Source: Candidatus Villigracilis affinis
Lineage (GTDB): Bacteria; Chloroflexota; Anaerolineae; Anaerolineales; Villigracilaceae
Length of the DNA: 64,000 bases
Assembly: GCA_016718275.1 (NCBI GenBank)
Contig: JADKEA010000002.1
Location: forward strand, 79,191 to 143,190
Reading direction: 5' to 3'
The notes under the pieces are model-generated. The model was not told the DNA's origin. It did not search any database and saw nothing but the letters and a program-made list of their open reading frames with translations. Of this stretch, positions 44,578 through 52,538 are shown piece after piece (positions within the stretch are counted from its first letter, which is position 1; each line of letters begins with the position of its first letter). The translations under genes and the position numbers were made by a program.

Positions 44578-45651
44578 TCAATGAATATCCTCTATGGTCA
44601 AAATGTAATCTGTGCTTCGAAGCTCGCTTGTGCTTGTTTCGAGAATTCGCAAAAAGTAAATCCCGTTCGGTGTGATGGATGCGAATTGACCTTCTCCGCA
44701 TCCGTGTGAAAAGCTGTTCACATTTTTTCCGTCGTTCCACAATTCCAGCGCTAGTGTATCACTGGTGCAAATCACTTGAATTACGACACCGTTACCAGTT
44801 GTCGTGAATTGTACCCAATCCTCCGTGTCTCCAGCGGGCGCAGAGACATTTCCCTGAACCTGTACGGCCTGCGAGCCTGTTGGGGAGAAGCGTGCCACTG
44901 TCAGCGGCGCTTGCATGGAATCTCCATCCTGCATGGCTGGTGGGATGGAGGTTGAGACCGCATCTATAGGAACTGCCGTTTCACTAACAGTTCCTCCGAT
45001 GACGGGCACAGCATCCAAATTTTCAGCTTGCAGGAATTTGACCGTCACCCAGCCCTTTAGATCTTCCACGCCTGCCACTTCGATTTGTACCCATGCGCCG
45101 CTTGTATCTTTGCCCGTGATAAGCACGGCATCTTTTGGACTCAACACAGCGAGTGACTCAAAGTCTGCGCCTGGGCCGCTGCGGATATTTATATTTTCGA
45201 GGACAAGCCCGCTCACTCCCGACCCGCTGCCTGCGAGGCCTCCAACCGGCAGAATCTGCCCCGTGTCATTTACCTGCACATATTCCGCCCGTACCCAGCC
45301 ATTCCCACTCGCTGACCCTGTGTAGACGATCTGATACCAGCTTCCACTCGCATCCTTGCCGATAACCTGTACCTGCTCAAAAGCGCCGACCATGCCCAGC
45401 GATGCGCTCGCAGTGGATGTCCCTGCGCGGACATTCAGTTGCGTATTTGTCGTCCCTTCGATGGGGGAGTTGGTTGGAATGGCTGTGGGTGGAAATGGGG
45501 TTTGTGTTGACTGTGGTACCGCCGTGGGCGGCAAGGTTGAGGTAACAAAATCGGGTGCTGCTGTGGGACTGCTGTTGTCAGCAATTTTCACACTGCAGCC
45601 TGCGCATACGAGCATTGCAGAGATAAAAAGGAAAATATTTCTGTGAGCCAC
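44578..45651 (-). CDS. lipoprotein with two bacterial SH3 domains
   Basis: The 357-residue protein has a lipoprotein signal (LVCAGCS, lipidated Cys at residue 19), a Pro/Thr-rich stretch (about 25-65) and two SH3b domains: TQLNVRAGTSTASASLG (about 70-128) and INIRSGPGADFESLAVL (about 155-210). The C-terminal part (about 255-357) is a pre-peptidase-like domain with a Cys pair. SH3b domains usually bind cell-wall peptides. GTG start at 45651 without a clear ribosome site; an ATG at codon 13 is possible but would shorten the signal. Heads the cyclase group. Confidence 0.85.
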   Translation of the reverse strand: MAHRNIFLFISAMLVCAGCSVKIADNSSPTAAPDFVTSTLPPTAVPQSTQTPFPPTAIPTNSPIEGTTNTQLNVRAGTSTASASLGMVGAFEQVQVIGKDASGSWYQIVYTGSASGNGWVRAEYVQVNDTGQILPVGGLAGSGSGVSGLVLENINIRSGPGADFESLAVLSPKDAVLITGKDTSGAWVQIEVAGVEDLKGWVTVKFLQAENLDAVPVIGGTVSETAVPIDAVSTSIPPAMQDGDSMQAPLTVARFSPTGSQAVQVQGNVSAPAGDTEDWVQFTTTGNGVVIQVICTSDTLALELWNDGKNVNSFSHGCGEGQFASITPNGIYFLRILETSTSELRSTDYILTIEDIH

Positions 45652-45720
45652 GATAAGGTGTCCAGAAGATCAAATAGCACGCCCTCACCTGATAAATCCC
45701 ACTGCGTGCAAAAAAACAGG

Positions 45721-45792
45721 CGCCCCCGCGCAGACTCGAACTGCGCTCTTCGGCTCCGGAGGCCGACACTCTGTCCACTGAGCTACGGGGGC
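45721..45792 (-). tRNA. tRNA-Arg(CCG)
   Basis: On the minus strand a full cloverleaf folds: acceptor stem GCCCCCG/CGGGGGC, D stem GCTC/GAGT, anticodon stem TCGGC/GCCGA around CTCCGGA (anticodon CCG, reading CGG) and T stem CGCAG/CTGCG with TTCGAGT loop. The 3' CCA is not encoded (CCT follows). A T7 run lies just downstream. Confidence 0.93.
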
Positions 45793-45823
45793 GGGCGAGA
45801 GAAATTTTACCATAGCGATTACC

Positions 45824-45844
45824 CCCTCTCCTTTCGAGAGAGGG
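45824..45844 (-). other. hairpin after the nuclease gene
   Basis: CCCTCTC and GAGAGGG form a 7-base-pair stem between the nuclease gene and tRNA-Arg. No T run follows on the minus strand, so a terminator role is doubtful. Confidence 0.3.
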
Positions 45845-45851
45845 TCTTACC

Positions 45852-46673
45852 TCAAAACGCGATCTCTCCGATCTGTTCGAAATTGATATCGAATAATTCC
45901 TCGGCTTCGGTTTCCAGTTCTGCATCAGCGGCGTCACCTGCGCGGATGCCGCGGTTGCAATACGATCTATAGGGGCAGTAATTGCATTTCGATGTGTCAT
46001 CAGTTTTCGGGAAGTCTGACGCGGTCTTTATTTCATCCGAAATTTTTGTAAGTGCATCCCAATCGCGTTTGAATTGATCCGCTTTGTAAGCAAATCGAGC
46101 GGGGTCGTTGGGAAAATCTGCAAACCAGTAGATCATTTCGATCTGTTCAGGTGCAAAAGATTTGCCGCCGTTCAAATGCGCGCCAGCCTGTACGAGCAGG
46201 GCGCGATATACCCGCGTCTGCCAGCGGACATTGAGCCAGTCACTCTTCGGGCGTTTACGATAAGTCTTCCAATCGTAGATGACTACCCGGTCACCGCTCA
46301 CCGCGATGAGATCATATTTTGCAACGAGACGAAACTTCCCGAGCGGTGCAGAGAGTGTGGTCTCGGCATATAACTTCGACTGATCTCTGAGACCCATTAG
46401 GTCTTTTGCGCTCAAATAATTTTCCCACCATCGCTGCAGGTTGGGTGTGTTTGCAAGTTTGCCGACCTGCTCCGCGGGGATGCCGATAAGATGCTGCTGC
46501 ACAAGACGATGAAAATATTCGCCTTCCTGTTGATGTTTTTCGTTTTCAAGCGCGGGCTCGGTTTCAATGGCGGGATAAGCCAGATGTTGAAGATAACGCA
46601 ATTCGAATCGGCGCGGACAATCGTGATAATCCTGGAGCGAGGATTGGCTGAGGGTGTTGAGTTGATCGGACAT
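45852..46673 (-). CDS. PD-(D/E)XK nuclease with Fe-S-type Cys set (Cas4/RecB-like)
   Basis: The 273-residue protein begins SQSSLQDYHDCPRRFELRY (one Cys), has the nuclease core YDLIAVSGDRVVIYDWKTYRK with Asp and DWK residues, and near the C-terminus CNYCPYRSYC, which together with the first Cys could bind a [4Fe-4S] cluster as in Cas4 and AddB. It is predicted to cut DNA ends. No cas gene or CRISPR is near, so a general repair role is more likely. A CAAAAT hexamer six bases before the ATG and lack of a ribosome site suggest leaderless expression, weaker than other cases. Confidence 0.82.
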   Translation of the reverse strand: MSDQLNTLSQSSLQDYHDCPRRFELRYLQHLAYPAIETEPALENEKHQQEGEYFHRLVQQHLIGIPAEQVGKLANTPNLQRWWENYLSAKDLMGLRDQSKLYAETTLSAPLGKFRLVAKYDLIAVSGDRVVIYDWKTYRKRPKSDWLNVRWQTRVYRALLVQAGAHLNGGKSFAPEQIEMIYWFADFPNDPARFAYKADQFKRDWDALTKISDEIKTASDFPKTDDTSKCNYCPYRSYCNRGIRAGDAADAELETEAEELFDINFEQIGEIAF

Positions 46674-46699
46674 GACTATATTTTGCCACAGTTTTCAGT

Positions 46700-46705
46700 T
46701 ATAAT
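46700..46705 (+). promoter_or_regulatory. -10 hexamer of the ABC-F leader
   Basis: TATAAT lies seven bases before the ATG of the 31-residue leader frame at 46713; no ribosome site is present, consistent with a leaderless transcript. Confidence 0.5.
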
Positions 46706-46712
46706 CGCGAAC

Positions 46713-46808
46713 ATGATTTACGATTTCAGTTCAGGCAAGTCTCCTCTTGTGATCGGTGTGCGTGGCTTCATTTTCGCAGGACCTTATCGAATCGCGCCTG
46801 TACGCTGA
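46713..46808 (+). CDS. possible 31-residue leader peptide upstream of ABC-F
   Basis: A short frame with ATG at 46713 and TGA at 46806-46808 starts right after a TATAAT box and is followed within 20 bases by a strong terminator (46828-46860). The sequence begins MIYDFSSGKSPLVIGVRG. This order (promoter, short frame, terminator, ABC-F gene) is that of ribosome-dependent attenuators of ABC-F antibiotic-resistance genes in Firmicutes. I could not find a convincing anti-terminator pairing, so the role is inferred. Confidence 0.4.
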   Translation: MIYDFSSGKSPLVIGVRGFIFAGPYRIAPVR

Positions 46809-46827
46809 AAGATCTCGTCAACTCTTC

Positions 46828-46860
46828 AACGCCGCAGGTTGCCCTGCGGCGTTTTTTATT
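46828..46860 (+). terminator. terminator or attenuator before the ABC-F gene
   Basis: CGCCGCAGG and CCTGCGGCG form a 9-base-pair stem followed by TTTTTTATTT. It stands 37 bases before the ABC-F ATG, so transcripts from 46700 must read through it to express the gene. Confidence 0.85.
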
Positions 46861-46896
46861 TCCAACAGCGTAGGGCGGCCTGCCATCCTACAATAA

Positions 46897-48540
46897 ATGG
46901 AAAATATCATGATCCAACTTCAACTCGCAAATATCACTCTTGTCCTCGGCGCAAAACGCATCTTTGAAAATCTCAATTGGGAGATTCAAAATGGCCAGAA
47001 AATCGGTCTCATCGGTGCGAATGGCGCGGGGAAATCCTCCCTCTTCAAATTAATCGAAGGGGAACATTCACCCGAATTGGGCGGATCGATCACCCGCGCC
47101 CGCCTCATTACAACGGGATACCTGTCACAACAACCCGAGCTTGATCTTACGCTGACGGCGCTTGACGCCGCGCTTGCAGGCAACCCGCGTGTGGCAGAAG
47201 TCCATGCTGAGTTGGAGCGCGTGGAAACCAGTTTAGGTGATGCCGATATCTATGGCAATGAGCGCAAACTTCAGCACGCGCTTGAATTGCAGCATAAACT
47301 CATCGAGGAATACCACGCCCTCGGCGGTGACTCATATCCCGCGCGCGTGCGCAGCCTTCTGCTTGGGCTGGGACTCGCTGAAAGCGAGCTGAACAAGCCT
47401 TTGTCCGTTTTGAGCGGAGGGCAGAAGAAACTGGTTGGGCTGGCGCGCCTGCTTTTGGTCCGCCCCGATATTTTATTGTTGGATGAACCCGATAATCATC
47501 TCGACCTGCCTGGCAAGATGTTCCTTGAAAAACTCATCCGCGAATATGAAGGGACGGTTGTTTTGATCTCGCATGACCGCTATTTGCTGGATGCCGCTGT
47601 GACGCACATCGCCGAATTGGAAGATGGCAAACTGACTGTCTTCGAAGGCGATTATTCCTCCTTCATCGCAGACAAGGAAATGCGCATGGCACGGCAGGAG
47701 GAACTTTTCCGCGCGCAACAGCATGAGATCACCCGTATGCAAATTGCCATCAAACGTTTTGCCATTTGGGGCAAGATCTACGACAACGAAAAATTCGCCG
47801 CCAAAGCCAAGACCATGCAAAAACGGCTCGATAAAATGGATAAGATCGAAAAGCCTGTTCTTGATCGCAAACGCATGGAATTACGTCTCAACGGCTGGCG
47901 CGGCTCGAACAAAGTGCTCGAACTTGCCGAGGTTTCAAAATCCTTTGGCTCGAAGCAGGTATTTTCGAATCTCAATGAAACCATCTGGCATGGCGAACGT
48001 GTAGGGCTGATCGGTCCGAACGGCGCAGGAAAGTCTGTGCTGTTGCGCATGATTCTCGGTAAAGAGATGCCCGATACGGGCGAAATCAAGATCGGCCCAA
48101 GTATTTCCATTGGGCACTATGCTCAGGAGCATGAAACTCTCGATTTCAATCAGACCGTTGTGGATGCTGTCCGCTATGCAGGTGAGATGAGCGAATCGCG
48201 GGCAACAGCGTTTCTTTTGCGTTATTTATTCACATATAAGCAGGTCTCGCAAAAGATCGGCGAACTCTCGGGCGGTGAACGCAGCCGCCTGCAATTGGCG
48301 TTGGTCGTCCTCTCTGGTGCGAATTTCCTGCTTCTTGATGAGCCTACCAACAACCTTGATATCGCCTCTGCTGAAGTTTTAGAGCAGGCGCTTGAAGATT
48401 TCGAAGGCACGGTGCTGGTTATCTCGCACGACCGTTATTTTCTCGACCGTACTGTAGAAAGATTGCTGGTCATTGAAAATGGTCAACTGGGCGAGTATCA
48501 AGGCGGATATAGCGATTACCTTGAAGTGAAGGGGAAATAG
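46897..48540 (+). CDS. ABC-F family ATP-binding protein
   Basis: The 547-residue protein has two ABC nucleotide-binding domains and no membrane segments. The first has GANGAGKSS, LSGGQKKLVGLARLL and DEPDNHLD; the second has GPNGAGKSV, LSGGERSRLQLALVV and DEPTNNLD. The linker between them (about 250-330) is Lys/Arg-rich and helical, as in the P-site tRNA-interacting motif of ABC-F ribosome factors. Some members protect ribosomes from antibiotics, others act in translation. The start may be the ATG at 46897 or 46909; neither has a ribosome site, and a TACAAT box lies at 46889-46894. Preceded by a leader frame and terminator. Confidence 0.93.
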   Translation: MENIMIQLQLANITLVLGAKRIFENLNWEIQNGQKIGLIGANGAGKSSLFKLIEGEHSPELGGSITRARLITTGYLSQQPELDLTLTALDAALAGNPRVAEVHAELERVETSLGDADIYGNERKLQHALELQHKLIEEYHALGGDSYPARVRSLLLGLGLAESELNKPLSVLSGGQKKLVGLARLLLVRPDILLLDEPDNHLDLPGKMFLEKLIREYEGTVVLISHDRYLLDAAVTHIAELEDGKLTVFEGDYSSFIADKEMRMARQEELFRAQQHEITRMQIAIKRFAIWGKIYDNEKFAAKAKTMQKRLDKMDKIEKPVLDRKRMELRLNGWRGSNKVLELAEVSKSFGSKQVFSNLNETIWHGERVGLIGPNGAGKSVLLRMILGKEMPDTGEIKIGPSISIGHYAQEHETLDFNQTVVDAVRYAGEMSESRATAFLLRYLFTYKQVSQKIGELSGGERSRLQLALVVLSGANFLLLDEPTNNLDIASAEVLEQALEDFEGTVLVISHDRYFLDRTVERLLVIENGQLGEYQGGYSDYLEVKGK

Positions 48541-48568
48541 AATCGGATCATCTTTCTCCGCCCTACTT

Positions 48569-48598
48569 GCTCCATGCGCCGTTCTCAGCGCATGGAGC
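48569..48598 (+). terminator. probable terminator of the ABC-F gene
   Basis: GCTCCATGCGC and GCGCATGGAGC form an 11-base-pair stem with an eight-base loop followed by ATCTTATTTG, only moderately T rich. Confidence 0.55.
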
Positions 48599-48716
48599 AT
48601 CTTATTTGTAGAGTAGAAATAAAGCAAAAGCGCCTTCCTTCGCCCCTTTGGGGGACTTAATCTTCACCAACTCATACGATACAATCGGGCGAAACAAAAA
48701 CAAAGGAGAGAGTGAC

Positions 48717-49820
48717 ATGAACCGAAGAGACTTCTTAAAAGTAGCTGGATTGGGCGTTGCCGCCTCGGCGCTCGCCGCCTGTGCGGAACCCGCCCCGGCT
48801 GCAGGGAATGCTGCCGCCGAAGACCTGCCTGTGCTCGACTGGCAGATGGCGACCAGTTGGAGCACAGGCTTGGACATTTTGTTCGGTGCGACGCAGAAAT
48901 TTGCTGAGCGTGTCAAAGCATTGACGGGCGGCAAGTTCACCATCACGCCGCGCGCGGGTGGTGAGTTGGCAAAAGCCACCGAAGTACTGGACGTGGTATC
49001 GTCGGGCGCAGTGCCGATCGGTCACACGGCTTCTTATTATTACATTGGCAAAAGCTGGGTGATGGCCTTTGGCACCAGTCTGCCGTTTGGCTTGACCGCG
49101 TCTCAGCAAAATGCGTGGCTCTACAATGGCGGCGGACTTGAATTATTACAGGAGTTTTACGCAAAGAAATTCAATGTGATTCAATTCCCCGCTGGCAATA
49201 CGAGCACACAAATGGGCGGTTGGTTTCGCAAAGAGATCAACACTCTCGCCGACCTGCAGGGATTGAAAATGCGCATCCCCGGACTGGGCGGACAGGTGAT
49301 GTCGGCTTTGGGTGTGCAGGTGCAGAATATCCCCGGCGGCGAAATTTTCCAGGCATTGGAAACAGGCGCGATTGATGCGGCGGAATGGGTGGGTCCGTAT
49401 GATGATGAAAAACTCGGCTTACACAAAGCTACAGGCTTTTATTATTTCCCGGGCTGGTGGGAGCCAGGTCCATCACTTGAATTGCAGATCAATCTGGATG
49501 AGTGGAACAAACTCCCTGCCTTGTATCAGGAAGCGATTAAAGCCGCGAGCTATGAAGCTAATGTAGCCATGGCGGCACACTACGATGCGGTCAATGGGGA
49601 AGCGTTGGAGCGTTTGCTGGCGGGTGGGGTGAAATTGTCGGCTTACAGCGATGAGATCATGCGGGCCGCGCAGGAAAAGGCTTTTGAACTCTATGATGCC
49701 AAGTCTGTGGAAGATGCCGAATTCAAGGCGATTTATGAAAAATGGATGGAATTCCGCGCCCGAATTCAAAAATGGAGTTTCACGAATGAATTTGCCTTGC
49801 TGAAATTTATGGCGGGGTAG
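48717..49820 (+). CDS. dctP: TRAP transporter substrate-binding protein (DctP type)
   Basis: The 367-residue protein starts with a combined Tat and lipoprotein signal (MNRRDFLKVAGLG, lipobox ALAACA). The mature part is a TRAP-type binding protein: WQMATSWSTGLDILFG, GELAKATEVLDVV, the long central helix region and MRIPGLGGQVMSALGVQ with GGEIFQALETGAIDAAEWV, which holds the Arg-based carboxylate site. It captures organic acids outside the cell for the DctQM permease. AAAGGAG precedes the ATG. Unusually, dctM and dctQ lie on the opposite strand and converge with it. Confidence 0.93.
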   Translation: MNRRDFLKVAGLGVAASALAACAEPAPAAGNAAAEDLPVLDWQMATSWSTGLDILFGATQKFAERVKALTGGKFTITPRAGGELAKATEVLDVVSSGAVPIGHTASYYYIGKSWVMAFGTSLPFGLTASQQNAWLYNGGGLELLQEFYAKKFNVIQFPAGNTSTQMGGWFRKEINTLADLQGLKMRIPGLGGQVMSALGVQVQNIPGGEIFQALETGAIDAAEWVGPYDDEKLGLHKATGFYYFPGWWEPGPSLELQINLDEWNKLPALYQEAIKAASYEANVAMAAHYDAVNGEALERLLAGGVKLSAYSDEIMRAAQEKAFELYDAKSVEDAEFKAIYEKWMEFRARIQKWSFTNEFALLKFMAG

Positions 49821-49847
49821 AGATTGGTAAATAGTAAATCGTAATTC

Positions 49848-49882
49848 AACTGGCACAAAAGTGAAAATGCTTTTGTGCCAGT
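49848..49882. terminator. bidirectional terminator between dctP and dctM
   Basis: AACTGGCACAAAAG and CTTTTGTGCCAGTT form a 14-base-pair stem followed by TTGTTTT on the plus strand and AATTAC-type A/T sequence on the other. Confidence 0.85.
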
Positions 49883-49888
49883 TTTGTT

Positions 49889-51235
49889 TTATGGCAGGCT
49901 TTTTGCAGAGAGATCGATCAGCCAGGTGACGGTTTGGGGGAAGATGATGACGATGATGAGTGCCAGCACTTGCAAAGCCATGAAGGGCAGCGCGCCTTTG
50001 TGAATATCAGAAGTGGGCACTTCTTTGGGGGCGGTGGTTTGCAGGTAAAACAACGAAAATCCTACAGGCGGGGAGATGAATGCAGTTTGCAGATTGATGG
50101 CGAAGACGATTGCCAGCCAGGCCATGTCAATACCGAGCGCGTGTGCGGCAGGGACAAAAAGTGGCATGGCAATGAAACAGATTTCGACAAACTCGAGAAA
50201 GACACCCAATAAAAAGATGGCAATATTGGCCACGATAATAAATCCCCAGAATCCGCCGGGCAGGTTGACCAGTAGCTCGGTGATGAGGCGTTGTCCGCCG
50301 AGGCCGTCGAAGACGAGGCTGAAAAAGGTGGAGCAGAACAGAATCGTGATGACGAGTGCGGTCAACCGCGCAGTGGACATGGCGGCATCTTGAATGAGTT
50401 TCATGGTGAGGCGCTTGTTCATCAACGCCAGCAGGCAGGCTCCAACCGCTCCCACGCTGCCTGCTTCGGTGGGTGAGGCCAGCCCAAAGAAGATGCTTCC
50501 TAAAACGGAAAACACCAACAACCCTGGCGGAATAATAACGCGCATGGATTTTCGGAGCAAGTCTGCTCCAGTGACGGAAAATGCTTCGGGCGGCAGAGCA
50601 GGCGCGAGGTCGGGTTTGATGCGGGTGATGATGATGACGTATAAAGCATATAGCGAAGATAATAACAATCCAGGGATCACTGCCCCGAGGAACAAATCCC
50701 CAACAGGCACACCGATCTGATCACTTAATACGACCAGCACCAGACTGGGTGGAATCATTTGCGCAAGTGTGCCCGAGGCAGTGATGACGCCCGTAGCGAG
50801 TTGTTTATCGTAGCCGTGGCGCAGCATGGTGGGAAGGGCGAGCATGCCCATCATGATGATGGTTGCGGCGACGACGCCCGTTGTGGCGGCGAGAAGTGTG
50901 CCAACCAGGATGACCGCCAACGCGAGCCCGCCTCTGACCCTACCCATGAGCCTGCCGACTGTTTCGAGAAGTTCTTCAGCCAACCCCGACCTTTCGAAAA
51001 CCGCGCCCATGAAAATGAAAAATGGAATCGCCAGCAGCGTGAAATCGGACATGGTGCCAAACCAGCGGCTTGGCAGAAGCTTGAGCAGATTGAGGTCGAA
51101 TGCGCCGAGGGCATAGCCGATGCCGCCGAAAAGGATCGCCGTTGCGGCGAAAGAATATCCGACGGGGTATCCGCTCATGATGAAGATAAAAAAGCCGACG
51201 AACATAACGATGGCAAGCCATTCAAAGTGGGTCAT
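49889..51235 (-). CDS. dctM: TRAP transporter large permease (DctM type)
   Basis: The 448-residue protein has about 12-13 membrane helices with the DctM pattern: ILVGTLLAATTGVVAATIIMMGMLALP, GVITASGTLAQMIPPSLVLVVL, SPTEAGSVGAVGACLL and FAINLQTAFISPPVGFSLFYL (in parts). It is the ion-coupled membrane subunit that imports the substrate delivered by DctP. It lies 28 bases after dctQ on the same strand; sequence just before the ATG has only a weak ribosome site. Confidence 0.95.
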   Translation of the reverse strand: MTHFEWLAIVMFVGFFIFIMSGYPVGYSFAATAILFGGIGYALGAFDLNLLKLLPSRWFGTMSDFTLLAIPFFIFMGAVFERSGLAEELLETVGRLMGRVRGGLALAVILVGTLLAATTGVVAATIIMMGMLALPTMLRHGYDKQLATGVITASGTLAQMIPPSLVLVVLSDQIGVPVGDLFLGAVIPGLLLSSLYALYVIIITRIKPDLAPALPPEAFSVTGADLLRKSMRVIIPPGLLVFSVLGSIFFGLASPTEAGSVGAVGACLLALMNKRLTMKLIQDAAMSTARLTALVITILFCSTFFSLVFDGLGGQRLITELLVNLPGGFWGFIIVANIAIFLLGVFLEFVEICFIAMPLFVPAAHALGIDMAWLAIVFAINLQTAFISPPVGFSLFYLQTTAPKEVPTSDIHKGALPFMALQVLALIIVIIFPQTVTWLIDLSAKSLP

Positions 51236-51263
51236 GGAAAGGTCCGTAATTGGAAAATTGTGA

Positions 51264-51806
51264 TTAATTTTCCTGGATGACTTTTACGTTCTTGATGATC
51301 TCTGAGAAGGTTTGCATCAAAAGCATTCCAAAGCCGACGAGGATCATGCTTTTGATGGGCGCGCGCGGCAGACCGTCGGGGTCGGGGGAGAGTTCCCAGG
51401 TGCCGAATGTGCCGTCGGGTAATCGTCCCCACGATTGCAGTACGGGATGCGTCGTAACGTATAAGCCGATGACGCAAAACGTAATGAGGAAAAGTGAGTG
51501 ACCGATCAAATCCACCCATGCTTTTGTTTTCGGAGACCAGTTTGTGTAGAGAAAATCCACGCGGACGTTCTCACCGTGTTTAAGAATATAGGCAAAGCCC
51601 AGCAGGAATGTGAGCGAGAATAAATACCATTGCAGTTCGATCAGCATGTTCGATGTGAACTTGATGCCGAGAAATCTGCCAAGATAACGCGCGATCACGT
51701 TATAGAAGCCGATGGCTATCGTCAGTAGAACGCAGAAGGCGGAAGCTTTGCCAAAATATTCGGTGATGTCGTCGATCCGTTGGGAGAATTTGAGGAGCGT
51801 TTGCAT
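51264..51806 (-). CDS. dctQ: TRAP transporter small permease (DctQ type)
   Basis: The 180-residue protein has four membrane helices and the DctQ segment ELQWYLFSLTFLLGFAYILKHGENVRVDFLY (in part). It forms the small membrane subunit with DctM. ATG at 51806 has AAAGGAT upstream; an in-frame codon at 51836 is less likely. A 25-residue polar loop (about 125-150, with LSPDPDGLPRAP) between helices three and four is longer than in many relatives. Confidence 0.9.
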   Translation of the reverse strand: MQTLLKFSQRIDDITEYFGKASAFCVLLTIAIGFYNVIARYLGRFLGIKFTSNMLIELQWYLFSLTFLLGFAYILKHGENVRVDFLYTNWSPKTKAWVDLIGHSLFLITFCVIGLYVTTHPVLQSWGRLPDGTFGTWELSPDPDGLPRAPIKSMILVGFGMLLMQTFSEIIKNVKVIQEN

Positions 51807-51941
51807 GGCTATCCTTTGGCGAAGATGCCAAATCATAGCATAAAAATTTGTACATCCGAAAATCGCAGGCTTTTTTGTTGCAGGGGCTTATGCTATACTC
51901 GGTAATATATTTCACAAACCAGTTGCAAAAGGGAGTCTGCC

Positions 51942-52466
51942 ATGCCAAAAAACATCGTATTGACCCTGACGGGCAGGGATAGGATCGGGCTTGTTGACCA
52001 TGTCACCAGTTTGGTGGTGAAACGCGGCGGCAACGTGGGAGCCAGCCGCATGGCGCACCTCGGCGGGGAATTTGCCATGCTGATGCTCATTGCCTTGCCT
52101 GAAAGCGAAATAGGCGTCATTGACCAGGATTTTCAGCCACTGCGCAGTGAGGGATATCAAGTTTCCATTGTCCAGACCGAAGATTCGAAGAAGTACGAGG
52201 GTTGGCTGCCGTATGAGATCGAAGTGACGGGCGCTGACCACGAAGGCATCATCCACGATATTGCTCATTACCTTGCTTCACGCGGGATCAATATCGAGAA
52301 TATGGATACAAGCTCCAACCCCGCGCCGATGAGCGGGACGCCGCTATTCACAATGAAAGGCGTGGTCCTTGCTCCGCCGAAGTTGAATTTCCATGCCTGG
52401 AGCGATGAGCTGGAAGAGATCGGCGATAAATTGAACGTGAATGTGACTGTAGGATTGGTGAAATAA
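51942..52466 (+). CDS. tandem ACT-domain protein (GcvR-like)
   Basis: The 174-residue protein has two ACT domains: VLTLTGRDRIGLVDHVTSLVVKRGGNV (about 6-80, in part) and IEVTGADHEGIIHDIAHYLASRGINIENM (about 90-170, in part). This matches GcvR, which in Escherichia coli controls the glycine cleavage system by binding GcvA. ACT domains sense amino acids. No gcvA is near, so the partner is unknown. A TATACT box lies about 50 bases upstream of the ATG and AGGGAGTC serves as ribosome site. Confidence 0.88.
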   Translation: MPKNIVLTLTGRDRIGLVDHVTSLVVKRGGNVGASRMAHLGGEFAMLMLIALPESEIGVIDQDFQPLRSEGYQVSIVQTEDSKKYEGWLPYEIEVTGADHEGIIHDIAHYLASRGINIENMDTSSNPAPMSGTPLFTMKGVVLAPPKLNFHAWSDELEEIGDKLNVNVTVGLVK

Positions 52467-52480
52467 ATTAAATCAGTAAA

Positions 52481-52519
52481 AGAGGCGGATGGCAGCCAAT
52501 GCCATCCGCCTCTTTCTTT
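52481..52519. terminator. bidirectional terminator
   Basis: AGAGGCGGATGGCA and TGCCATCCGCCTCT form a 14-base-pair stem followed by TTCTTTTT, between the convergent ACT and ABC-2 genes. Confidence 0.9.
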
Positions 52520-52538
52520 TTATCTTTTCGTTTTCCAT

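Noticed and set aside
45852..46673. Cas4-like nuclease as a sign of a CRISPR locus
   Set aside because: No array or other cas gene is visible anywhere in the window; the domain is also found in general DNA repair proteins.
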